Positions 7,152-14,438 of a stretch of 25,337 bases of DNA are shown one piece after another. How positions within the stretch are numbered: the first letter of the stretch is position 1; the number at the start of each line of letters is the position of its first letter. The DNA is from CAZKXU01 sp964556665 (GTDB lineage Bacteria; Bdellovibrionota_C; UBA2361; CAZKXU01): positions 1 to 25,337 of the forward strand of contig CAZKXU010000047.1 in the NCBI GenBank assembly GCA_964556665.1. The letters run 5' to 3'. Made by a program: the position numbers and the translations under genes. Below the pieces are notes generated by a model. The model was given only the letters and a program-made list of their open reading frames with translations, did no database searches and was not told where the DNA came from.

Positions 7152-8861
7152 ATGGCCAGAAAGAAGCTCAACAGCTTATTTGTAGTTAGTAAACTCCTCG
7201 ATAAAACGGAGGAGCTAAAGCTATTTAAGCCTGAGGAGTTGTCTTCTGAGCAGCTAGAGATCGCTAAGCGGTATGTAAAGCTTAGCGGTGCAAAAGGGAG
7301 TTTTATGGGTGTTCTGCTTGGATCTGAGGCGGCTGATATCAGACCCTTGATGTTGGAGGATGGGAAGTTGACAGTCCTCTCTGCGGAGGAGATTAAGTCT
7401 GAGGATGATTCTGAGGGTGAAAAAGTTGAAGCGAACGGAGAGAAGGCTGCAAAAAAAAGCTCACTCTCAGCAAATAGATTTGCAATCGGTGCATTTTTCG
7501 TTGGCGCATTCCTCATTATCTATTTTATCCGCTCGGACAGCTGGCATGCTATTACTCGGAGATTTTCCGAGCGCCCGCCTTATCAATCATACTGGGAGAG
7601 TGCACAACCTGCACTCATGCGCCAGGTAGCAGAGGGCGCGCTCTTAGATGGAGATGAAGAGGCACGTTCCTTAATTACTAATAGTATATTTAAAGGAAGT
7701 AATTCAGATCTTGCTGAGTTTGATAACTATGTAAACTCCGATCTAGTTAGGGTTGCATTTAATCCAAAGTGGGAGGGTGACTTAACTGAAAACGATAGGG
7801 AGGTAGCACTCTTCTATGCTTTAAGAAATCTGATGGGCTCATCATACGATCTGCCTGATATAGATGATGTTCATCCAGCTGTTGTGTTAGCTATAACAGG
7901 AACATGGCCATTAGATGCTGAGGGGCTTCCAAGTCTGCCGATAATGAGCCTAGTAAATCTTCCAAGTCCATATGGGGCAGCTTTTGCAGGGTTATCGCAG
8001 TTAGGTATTAATGAGATCGATAATCCGGTTGCACGCGGCCTTGCGCATATTCTAGTCGGAGATATAAATCAACGTTCTTTGGTAGCATATTTTCTATCAA
8101 AGGGTGATAACAGTGTAGTCGATGTGCTCTTAAAGATTAGGGTATTATTGCCTCTGCTAAGTGCATCGCCGGCTCTTGAGAATATTGTCTATCAGTTTCT
8201 TTGGTCCAGATCGGATGTTGTAGGCGGGGCCCTGCATTGGTTTGATGATGGGGATTTAGCAGCTTGGGCAACTTTACCTAAAACAATCCGCTTAGGCATA
8301 GCCGCTGGTAAACTTCCGGAGCTTATCTCTGCTCAGGGGCTTAGTTTTGAACAGACAATCGATCTGCTCAACTTTCCATTTGAGACAGTACGTAAGGAGG
8401 TGTTAGATAAGTTGTTGCACGGAGGATTGCAGAGTGATCTAGTTGCAACAGTGAAATATTTAACTGGAAATGAGACGCATCTTACACGTACGCAGGCAAT
8501 ATCGCTGATGTTGGCCTTAAGACTTAAGGGGGATAGCGGAGATGCTTTTGTATCGAGTTGGTTTCAGACTGCACCCGACCCGCAAGCGGTACTAGGTGTG
8601 CTTTTAGCGCGCAGCGATGCGCCAAAGTCAGATGGATTTAATCTACAGGCAGCACGTTTTCTCATCTCTAAGGATCTAAAAATTGAACTTGAGGATCTAA
8701 AGAAATTGGTTAACCATCCAGAATCTTTGGCACGCGCCTTGGCGTATGCCAAATTAAATCCATCATTACCTGAGCATGCTGCGCTCCTAAAGGAGCTTGG
8801 TCAGAATGAAACCAGTCCAAGACTGCGTAATGAAATTAATAAGAAGTTGGGAGAGCACTAA
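7152..8861 (+). CDS. Single-pass membrane protein with large helix-rich domain, unknown
   Basis: This encodes 569 residues. Residues 1-75 form a small conserved-looking N-terminal region (lysine and glutamate rich, with ELSSEQLEIAKRYVKLSG), followed by an acidic linker (80-105) and one membrane segment at about 108-126 (NRFAIGAFFVGAFLIIYFI). The remaining 440 residues are mostly helical and leucine rich, and pairs of helices recur (for example around 330-360, 395-440 and 470-545), reminiscent of HEAT or other alpha-solenoid repeats. No catalytic motif is seen. It may be a scaffold with its solenoid outside the inner membrane. It follows ispG by 86 bases and overlaps the convergent prepilin gene by four bases. 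Confidence 0.8.
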   Translation: MARKKLNSLFVVSKLLDKTEELKLFKPEELSSEQLEIAKRYVKLSGAKGSFMGVLLGSEAADIRPLMLEDGKLTVLSAEEIKSEDDSEGEKVEANGEKAAKKSSLSANRFAIGAFFVGAFLIIYFIRSDSWHAITRRFSERPPYQSYWESAQPALMRQVAEGALLDGDEEARSLITNSIFKGSNSDLAEFDNYVNSDLVRVAFNPKWEGDLTENDREVALFYALRNLMGSSYDLPDIDDVHPAVVLAITGTWPLDAEGLPSLPIMSLVNLPSPYGAAFAGLSQLGINEIDNPVARGLAHILVGDINQRSLVAYFLSKGDNSVVDVLLKIRVLLPLLSASPALENIVYQFLWSRSDVVGGALHWFDDGDLAAWATLPKTIRLGIAAGKLPELISAQGLSFEQTIDLLNFPFETVRKEVLDKLLHGGLQSDLVATVKYLTGNETHLTRTQAISLMLALRLKGDSGDAFVSSWFQTAPDPQAVLGVLLARSDAPKSDGFNLQAARFLISKDLKIELEDLKKLVNHPESLARALAYAKLNPSLPEHAALLKELGQNETSPRLRNEINKKLGEH

Positions 8862-9226
8862 TTAGCCATGCCTCCAGCATTACTATCCCAAGCAAAGGTC
8901 TTGCCTGAGCCCTTACTGTGTTGACTAGTTGCTGTAAAGCCTGTGGCGGTAGCAGTGACAGTTAGAGTTACTCCCTTTGTTAGGCTGCTTATACCAGGCA
9001 GCTGATTGCAATTCGAATTCTGACAGGAGAGATAGCTCTCCGCATCAATAAAGTACGCCTCCTCTGCTAGGGCTACATTTCTTAGATCGCTCTGTGCCTG
9101 TGTATCAAAGGCGCGCTCTTTGTAGCGACTGAACTGGGGCAGTGTAATTGATGTTAAAATACCGACGATAGCGACTACGACTAATAGTTCAATTAAAGTG
9201 AATCCTTGCTCATTCTTGTAGCTCAT
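8858..9226 (-). CDS. Type IV pilin-like prepilin
   Basis: This 122-residue protein has the class III signal of type IV pilins and pseudopilins: a short charged leader ending in G8, then FTLIELLVVVAIVGIL. Prepilin peptidase would cut after G8, giving N-terminal Phe and the conserved Glu at mature position 5 (E13). The first helix continues through LPQFSRYKERAFDTQAQSDL, and the LRNVALAEEAYF segment resembles deltaproteobacterial PilA. Two cysteines (SCQNSNC) make a short loop. The globular part is small, so it could be a pilus subunit or a minor pseudopilin. No pilus assembly genes are nearby. An AGGAG ribosome site lies about 11 bases upstream of the ATG. Confidence 0.88.
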   Translation of the reverse strand: MSYKNEQGFTLIELLVVVAIVGILTSITLPQFSRYKERAFDTQAQSDLRNVALAEEAYFIDAESYLSCQNSNCNQLPGISSLTKGVTLTVTATATGFTATSQHSKGSGKTFAWDSNAGGMAN

Positions 9227-9313
9227 ACAGTTGAAATCTCCTATATAGATCTATTCGGACTGTAAGCTGAAAAGTTTCCTATGACGCTCCTAAGTCGAAA
9301 AAGCATAAGTCAC

Positions 9314-9390
9314 ACTGGGACCGCGGGCTTCCAGCCCGCAAACGAAATGTCAGCTAATTCGTATGCAGGCTAGAAGCCTGCGGTCCCAGT
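9314..9390. repeat. CTGGGACC-headed double-hairpin repeat (copy C)
   Basis: ACTGGGACC at the left end (9314) pairs with GGTCCCAGT at the right end (9390). The internal palindromes differ on the two sides (GCGGGCTTCCAGCCCGC on the left, GCAGGCTAGAAGCCTGC on the right), yet each is self-complementary. The right end lies 26 bases beyond the stop codon of the minus-strand gene 9417-10280. Confidence 0.8.
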
Positions 9391-9416
9391 AAGGAAATAA
9401 CTTATGTTCCTCTGTA

Positions 9417-10280
9417 CTAGAACTCCTGAAAAGGCTTATCATCTGAGTGAGGTGAGTTGTCTGATTTTTGTTGACCATCTTTATACTTTTTCCCGGCTAC
9501 AAAACATTGCGGGCTATATGGTCCGTGAAACTGGCAGAGGGCTAACGGGAATCCGGGTTCAACCTTAAGGGTTGCTTTAATATACTTTGCACATAGATCT
9601 GAGATATTTCTAGTCCTGACAAGTCTGCCATTCTCCTTTCCTTGTTGATAGCTGCTATAGGAGAAGCGGCAGGTAAGCCTTAAAAGTCTATCCATAGTTG
9701 AGAGAAGTTTCTTTTTGGTATCTGCTTCTGGCTTCTTAATATAACTGCTGTGCAGTGATGAGGCGGCACTCTCTATGTTCTTAATCTCAGCTAGTTTAGC
9801 TTGATCAGCGGCCAATGCCTGTTTTTTCTGGTTTTGAGGAGCGTACTGACTTATGCCGGCTTTTGCTAGAAACGGGAAATTGCCGGCATGCTGTCCGTGA
9901 TAAGCATCCGTGCAGCTTCGTCCTAAAAGACCATCACGCGCGCAGATTGCAGGTGCATTGCCAGGGTCTATTAATAATATCTTTTCAATAAGATCGCTGC
10001 ATGCGACTGTAGGCTTTCGAGCAGTTCCCTGTATCTTACTAAAATATTGGGTAAGGCAGTTGCGGTTCAGTATTTTTTCATAGATATCAAGAAGCTCACT
10101 CTTATTCTCAATACTGGCGTTTCTTGCAAATTCACTCTCCGCCAACTCAAGCCGTAGCTTTAGAAACTCAGGGATGACAACGCCAACTACTGTTGGGGAG
10201 GGAAGCGGAGTCGGAGTTGTAACTTCTTCGGCTAGCAGGTAGAGCGGAAAGAGGATCAGGAGAAATATGGTGCGTCTCAT
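9417..10280 (-). CDS. Secreted protein with a duplicated four-cysteine motif, unknown
   Basis: This encodes 287 residues with a signal peptide at 1-17 (RRTIFLLILFPLYLLAEE). I do not recognise the family. It has two similar halves, about 57-130 and 185-265. Each contains a helix with an LL pattern, a first cysteine (C75; C204), then a C-x18-C-x9-C triplet with identical spacing (C94, C113, C123; C230, C249, C259). A motif similar to L-x-(I/V)-(D/E)-P-G precedes the third cysteine in each half. The halves are joined by an Ala/Lys-rich helical linker. It is likely periplasmic or exported and disulfide-stabilised. Its start overlaps the SGNH hydrolase stop by four bases (ATGA), implying translational coupling. 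Confidence 0.75.
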   Translation of the reverse strand: MRRTIFLLILFPLYLLAEEVTTPTPLPSPTVVGVVIPEFLKLRLELAESEFARNASIENKSELLDIYEKILNRNCLTQYFSKIQGTARKPTVACSDLIEKILLIDPGNAPAICARDGLLGRSCTDAYHGQHAGNFPFLAKAGISQYAPQNQKKQALAADQAKLAEIKNIESAASSLHSSYIKKPEADTKKKLLSTMDRLLRLTCRFSYSSYQQGKENGRLVRTRNISDLCAKYIKATLKVEPGFPLALCQFHGPYSPQCFVAGKKYKDGQQKSDNSPHSDDKPFQEF

Positions 10281-11275
10281 AGAAATAGATCTCCTAAGAA
10301 ATAAGGGGCCATGACCTTTCCTAAGATATCATGTTTAACAGCACTTGGATGTGGATCGGATGGTAGTGTTAGTGCTCGCTCTTCAATTTTATTGTCATGT
10401 ACGTAGCGCATGAAGTCAGCTCTAATATCCATGAAGTTAAAGGCCTCCTCCTTGCGTAAGGCACCAAGCCTTCTATAGATACTGCCCCAGTTTTTTCTAG
10501 GATTAATTGCAAAGAATAACCGATACCCATTTTTTCTGCTATCCTCTGCTATTATTTTTAAACTTGTATTTGGATCAAGCCCTTGCATCCTTAGCTTTTC
10601 AGCCTCAAGGCCTGCTGATTTTTTCTGATTCAAAAGCCTTGTAAATTCAAAAACAGAGAGAATGCCACCAGGATTACTTAAATCTTTCACAAAGAAGGGA
10701 TAGCCGAAATCATTATCAATAAAAAAAAGAAGTACTGCGTCAACATTAAAGTCACCGCCTTTTTCAAGAAATGAGGTGACCTCTTGGAAAGTTGAATATC
10801 CAGGAACCCCGAAATTTAGGACCTCAACTTTGCGAGCAGCAGAGCGAGTATTAAGCTCTCTCTGCAAGACAGCAGCAAAAGACTCATCTTCATGTACCCC
10901 CCAGCCAAAGGTAAAGGAGTCGCCTAAAAGTGCGATGCGATACCGATCCTCAACATTTATACGTGAGACCTCTCCGCCGCGCATACCGCAGGAATTAGTA
11001 CGTACCGGAACGCCCTGGAAGTTGGTGTTTAAATTAGGGCGCAGCTCATAAATAATTCGGTCATTTGGATGCGGGTCGATAATGTCTGCGAGTGTAGTCT
11101 GTGGGCCATCGACCTTTGGTTTAAGCATTGCGCGCCGCAGGTCTGCAAGGGAGTCGAATTCAGATCCGTTTCGAGCTTTGAGAATACGAACACCTATCTC
11201 GAGCAGCCCTAATCCTAGAAACAGCCCAAAAGCCAGTAGAGAAATTTTAAGAGCCCAGTCCTTCCAAGCACTCAC
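10277..11275 (-). CDS. Membrane-anchored SGNH/GDSL-family hydrolase
   Basis: This 332-residue protein has one N-terminal membrane segment (about 10-30), so the catalytic domain is probably periplasmic. The four SGNH blocks are recognisable: GDSF with nucleophile S120, G156 in NFGVPGYS, N188 in FIDND, and D307-x-H309 in DPHPS. Such enzymes are esterases, lipases or O-acyl transferases acting on lipids, sugars or envelope polymers; the substrate is not evident. Translation begins at GTG, preceded by a good ribosome site (GGTGAG). It lies 11 bases downstream of the Bax inhibitor-1 gene and overlaps the next gene by four bases, forming a probable three-gene operon. Confidence 0.85.
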   Translation of the reverse strand: MSAWKDWALKISLLAFGLFLGLGLLEIGVRILKARNGSEFDSLADLRRAMLKPKVDGPQTTLADIIDPHPNDRIIYELRPNLNTNFQGVPVRTNSCGMRGGEVSRINVEDRYRIALLGDSFTFGWGVHEDESFAAVLQRELNTRSAARKVEVLNFGVPGYSTFQEVTSFLEKGGDFNVDAVLLFFIDNDFGYPFFVKDLSNPGGILSVFEFTRLLNQKKSAGLEAEKLRMQGLDPNTSLKIIAEDSRKNGYRLFFAINPRKNWGSIYRRLGALRKEEAFNFMDIRADFMRYVHDNKIEERALTLPSDPHPSAVKHDILGKVMAPYFLGDLFL

Positions 11276-11286
11276 TTGATACTCAC

Positions 11287-12021
11287 CTATCTGTTGCGCT
11301 CATTTAACTTGGTAAGAAGACGTATCATTTCGACATACAGCCACACTAATGTGACAAGCAATCCGAAAGCTCCGTACCACTCCATGTATTTTGGCAGTGA
11401 GCGAGAGGCGGCGCCCTGCTCAATGAAATCAAAATCGAGAACTAAGTTCAAAGCCGCAATTACCACAACTACTAATGATATGCCGATAGAGAGCGGGCTT
11501 GAGGAGTGAAGAAAACTTAGGTTTACCCCGAACATGCCTACGATCCAGGAGATAAGGTAGAGCACAGCTATGCCGCCGGTTGCTGCTACTACCCCCAATT
11601 TAAAATTTTCAGTTGGACGAATGAGTCTTGATTTATATGCAAAGAGTAGGGCTAATAATGTACCGAAAGTCAGACCTACCGCTTGCACCGCTACGCCTGG
11701 ATAACGCATATCAGCCGCGAATGAGATTGCACCTAAGACGCCACCCTCTGTTACCGCATAAGCAGGTGTTAAAAATGGTGCCCACTGTTTTTTAAATGAA
11801 AGAACTATGCCGATGATTAACGCGACTATGGCAAATGGCAATACTAATGAGAGAGCGATCGGATTACTGTAAGTGTAGTAGGCAACTGCCATCGTGATAG
11901 CGGTGCTAATAACAGTTTTATTTACAGTACCATCCAGAGTCATAACCTCGGATGCGGAGAGGTTGCCCGCCACCGTTCTAAAGGTTTGTGCATTTAAGGC
12001 CGGATTTGCTGTTCGCATCAT
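11287..12021 (-). CDS. Bax inhibitor-1/YccA-family membrane protein
   Basis: This 244-residue protein has about seven hydrophobic segments after a soluble N-terminus of about 35 residues. Family landmarks are the first-third TEGGVLGAISF segment, the ALNLVLDFDFIEQGA stretch in the sixth region, and the C-terminal MEWYGAFGLLVTLVWLYVEMIRLL. Members are inner-membrane proteins linked to ion (calcium) leak or to control of membrane protein quality via FtsH; the precise bacterial role varies. Two start codons are adjacent (ATGATG), and AGGAG lies six bases before the first. It appears to be the first gene of an operon with the SGNH hydrolase and the cysteine-motif protein. Confidence 0.9.
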   Translation of the reverse strand: MMRTANPALNAQTFRTVAGNLSASEVMTLDGTVNKTVISTAITMAVAYYTYSNPIALSLVLPFAIVALIIGIVLSFKKQWAPFLTPAYAVTEGGVLGAISFAADMRYPGVAVQAVGLTFGTLLALLFAYKSRLIRPTENFKLGVVAATGGIAVLYLISWIVGMFGVNLSFLHSSSPLSIGISLVVVVIAALNLVLDFDFIEQGAASRSLPKYMEWYGAFGLLVTLVWLYVEMIRLLTKLNERNR

Positions 12022-12416
12022 ATGATAATCTCCTAAACTATTATTTTAACTATGTTTTGTGCGAAGAGCAAGGAGAGGAGATGAGACGGATAGGTTAGCT
12101 TGCAAATATAGTTACGATGTAGCGACTTGGATTAACATAGTTTTTATACCGTAGTTGTTGTATAATTGAGCCTCCTTATTAAGCTCAGCGAAAGGAGTTC
12201 TTTCTATAAATTCAGTTTGGTAGAAGTATATCCTCTGCCTCGGTAAAGCGGGTATCTAGCTGCTTGCCTGTTTTATCGAAGCGGCGGAGTTGTATATTTT
12301 AGGTTTTTTCTGTGTCTCTCTGGAAGTTTGGGATTCAAGCTTTGAGAGGGACACAGGAAGCGGTTATCGCGGCGGTGGCTGCTTGGTTGTGTCCTGGGCG
12401 AAAGGCGGAGAGGGGC
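12022..12416. other. Noncoding region with CCTCCTTA stem-loop
   Basis: Apart from the minus-strand promoter near 12043-12071, no gene is seen. On the plus strand a TATAAT (12161-12166) lacks a good -35 partner. It is followed by TGAGC/GCTCA (12167-12171 and 12183-12187), whose loop carries CTCCTT; an AAGGAG at 12192-12197 could pair with that loop. A GTG at 12312 opens the frame of the next gene, but base composition turns G+C rich only from about 12360. Confidence 0.4.
12043..12071 (-). promoter_or_regulatory. Candidate sigma-70 promoter for the Bax inhibitor-1 operon
   Basis: On the minus strand TTGCTC (12066-12071) and TAAAAT (12043-12048) are separated by 17 bases, about 22 bases upstream of the ATG. 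Position and spacing fit a housekeeping promoter. Confidence 0.45.
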
Positions 12417-12869
12417 ATGGAGCAGTGGAAGTTAGCCTCAGTCAGAGGCACTAGCGTCATGGATTTCGTTCAGGTTCGTGAGGGTCGGGTCTACTTTCCG
12501 GAGTCTCGGGTGCCAGGAGTGCGGCTCCTCATGAACTTCACCGACGGATATCACGGCAGGGCGGAGATCCGAGGTGGTGTTGTGCAGTCTGTGACGGGAA
12601 GAGGGGACTCTCTTGCTGGAGCGATCGTCCTGATTAGGGGAGGATGGATCACAAGGATCGATAACGGAAGGGCGACCCTGTTCGGCCAATACAGACCGGG
12701 TCGGCGCCCGACCTCGGCCATGGTTCAGCTGAGGGCTGGGAGCTCGGTCGAGGTGACTGTCGCCACGGTGAATGGGCGTGAGAGGTTTCGACTCTCCGCA
12801 GCATCAAACGGGCAGGTCAGCTCGACCCTCCTCGTTCCGGAAGACCGGGAGGAACACCTGGCCATCTGA
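12417..12869 (+). CDS. Orphan G+C-rich protein, probably acquired
   Basis: This encodes 150 residues from the ATG at 12417, chosen because a strong GGAGAGGGG site lies immediately upstream. The same frame is open back to a GTG at 12312 (185 residues), but the added part looks less protein-like. I do not recognise the family. The protein is rich in Arg, Gly and Val, with alternating hydrophobic residues suggesting beta structure (VQLRAGSSVEVTVATVNG). It has no cysteines, signal peptide or membrane segment. The gene is visibly richer in G+C than its neighbours, uses different codons (CGG, GTC, CTC) and ends at a large G+C-rich hairpin, all signs of horizontal transfer. It is bounded by host-like A+T-richer DNA. 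Confidence 0.6.
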   Translation: MEQWKLASVRGTSVMDFVQVREGRVYFPESRVPGVRLLMNFTDGYHGRAEIRGGVVQSVTGRGDSLAGAIVLIRGGWITRIDNGRATLFGQYRPGRRPTSAMVQLRAGSSVEVTVATVNGRERFRLSAASNGQVSSTLLVPEDREEHLAI

Positions 12870-12878
12870 CCCTTCGCT

Positions 12879-12913
12879 GGCGCCGGGGCTGCACACAGGT
12901 GCACCCCGGCGCC
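12879..12913 (+). terminator. Very strong G+C-rich hairpin after the orphan gene
   Basis: GGCGCCGGGG-C-TGCA (12879-12893) pairs with TGCACCCCGGCGCC (12900-12913) around a 6-base CACAGG loop, with one bulged C. It starts nine bases after the stop at 12869. No T-run follows, so termination would be of the T-less type or the hairpin may protect the 3' end. It shares the G+C-rich character of the gene and probably travelled with it. Confidence 0.5.
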
Positions 12914-12978
12914 TGGGACCAAGTGGGTTAGATATACAGCTTACGCGGCTTCGATGTATAGAAAGAAGAACCTCCTCC

Positions 12979-13343
12979 ACTGGGACCGCGGGCTTCCAGC
13001 CCGCAAACGAATTTGCTGATAGTCCGTAGCGGGCAAGTCCACGCTTCGCATCGACTTATTGAAGCTAAATCCGGCAGTTGCCGGATTTAGTTCACCTAGA
13101 AAAAGCAGTTCTAACCTTTATTTAGGCCGAAAAACGCTTGAAAACAATGTGGTGGTTGGTTCACCCAATGGGTGAATTCGATATTTGTAGAATTCATCGT
13201 GTTTTCAAGCGTTTTTCGCCTTATCGTTATGCGAACTGCTCTTTCTAGGTTAATCTGTATGATGCTGGGACCGCGGAGCTCCAGCTCCGCTTTGTATGGA
13301 TTGCTATGCCATACGGTGCGGAGCTGGAGCTCCGCGGTCCCAG
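12979..13343. repeat. Compound inverted-repeat element (copy D)
   Basis: The outer left end is ACTGGGACCGCGG (from 12979) with its GGGCTTCCAGCCC palindrome. The right end is a complete double hairpin (13265-13343) whose stems read GCGGAGCTCCAGCTCCGC and GCGGAGCTGGAGCTCCGC. Between them lies a second long inverted repeat: CCTAGAAAAAGCAGTTC...GAAAAACGCTTGAAAACA (13095-13146) against TGTTTTCAAGCGTTTTTCGC...GAACTGCTCTTTCTAGG (13200-13249). At its centre is the perfect palindrome TTCACCCA-A-TGGGTGAA (13160-13176). The right end is 15 bases from the dapE stop. The right inner arm recurs, in reverse orientation, at 25288-25337. Confidence 0.75.
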
Positions 13344-13358
13344 GGAGGCCTTTGCTCA

Positions 13359-14438
13359 CTACCCACAAATAAACCCACTCAGCACCTCCAACCCTTTTCT
13401 CAGATCCGCACGCAGTACGTACTCACCTACCTGATGAGCCTGTGCCGTGAGGCCGGGCCCAAAATTGACGGCAGGGATGCCGATAGCAGATAGTGTAGCA
13501 ACATCTGTAAAGGCCTGCTTCGGCTCACGTTGTATTTTAAACCGATCTTCGAACTCCTTTAATAATTTATTGCCTATAGGTACATCGCCGCAGGGGCAGT
13601 AGTCTACAAACTCTACCGTAGCAGCACCGTTTACTAGCTCTAAAATCTTACCTTTAGCTTCAGCCTCTCCCACACCGGGTGGAAATCTAAGGTTTAAGTT
13701 AAGCTCAAACCGCTCAGGGATAATATTACGTGCAATGCCGGCTTGTGCCTGAGTAAGAGAGAGCACCTCTCGAAATATAAGCCCATCTATACTGACCTCG
13801 CGCGGCCTTATTGATGCTACTTTTTGCATAAGTGGCAGCGCCTCATAGATTGCATTTCTCCCCTCCCATGGTCGACCGCTATGTGCGCGTTTCCCATGAA
13901 AAGTTAGTTTGGCATGTAAACTGCCCATGCAGCCTAGATGGAGTGCAAGGTTTGTAGGCTCTAGTACAAATGCAAGGTTTATCTTGGTAAGCTCTTTAAA
14001 TTTATCTAGTACCGGGTGAATGCCGTTTTCGGCATAACCCTCCTCCTCACCCTCATAAAAGACAAAATGTAGATTATGTCTTGATTTGCTAAGCACCTCA
14101 GCATTAAGGAGATCTAACATAACAGCGATGCCGGCTTTCATGTCAGAGGCCCCTAGGCCTACGATTCTGTCCTCTAGGACATGTACGTCATCGCCGAAAC
14201 CCTTACCTGGAACTGTATCTAGATGCCCAACTAAACCTACAGTACTCTTTAAATGATCATGCGCAGTCAGAACAATAACTGAATTGCCAAGCCGCTCTAC
14301 CTTTAAGCCAGAAACTTTTAATGCGGTATCTTTAGCGCGCTTCTCTACATAATCGGCGAGTGCGCGCTCCTTGCCAGTAATTGACTCAATTCTTAGGATA
14401 TCGACCAGGGTCTGTTCAATTCCGGTTAGCTTAGACAC
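13359..14438 (-). CDS. dapE: Succinyl-diaminopimelate desuccinylase
   Basis: This 359-residue M20-family di-zinc hydrolase removes succinate from N-succinyl-LL-diaminopimelate, a late step of lysine and peptidoglycan precursor synthesis in the cytoplasm. Ligand and catalytic positions are present: H72 and D74 (GHLDTVPG), D99 (GASDMKAG), E132/E133 (EGEEEG), E160 (LEPTN) and the C-terminal AHQVGEYV histidine. The lid domain includes KLTFHGKRAHSGRPWEGRNAI. Translation starts at GTG and overlaps the dapD stop by eight bases, with a GGGAG about ten bases upstream inside dapD. Position behind dapC and dapD confirms the assignment over other M20 deacylases. Confidence 0.92.
   Translation of the reverse strand: MSKLTGIEQTLVDILRIESITGKERALADYVEKRAKDTALKVSGLKVERLGNSVIVLTAHDHLKSTVGLVGHLDTVPGKGFGDDVHVLEDRIVGLGASDMKAGIAVMLDLLNAEVLSKSRHNLHFVFYEGEEEGYAENGIHPVLDKFKELTKINLAFVLEPTNLALHLGCMGSLHAKLTFHGKRAHSGRPWEGRNAIYEALPLMQKVASIRPREVSIDGLIFREVLSLTQAQAGIARNIIPERFELNLNLRFPPGVGEAEAKGKILELVNGAATVEFVDYCPCGDVPIGNKLLKEFEDRFKIQREPKQAFTDVATLSAIGIPAVNFGPGLTAQAHQVGEYVLRADLRKGLEVLSGFICG

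Larger units (their letters stand above)
12870..13358. other. Noncoding region dominated by hairpins and repeat copy D
   Basis: After the terminator-like hairpin and a short A+T-richer spacer, the compound repeat copy D occupies 12979-13343. Short frames within it on both strands are by-products of its palindromic sequence and lack ribosome sites. Confidence 0.7.

Noticed and set aside
12312..12416. Upstream GTG start for the orphan gene
   Set aside because: The ATG at 12417 has a strong ribosome site, while the GTG at 12312 has none and the intervening residues look non-coding.
13111..13372. Open frames on both strands inside the repeat (85 and 66 codons)
   Set aside because: They lie entirely within the palindromic copy D, mirror each other because of the inverted repeat, and have no ribosome site or protein-like composition.
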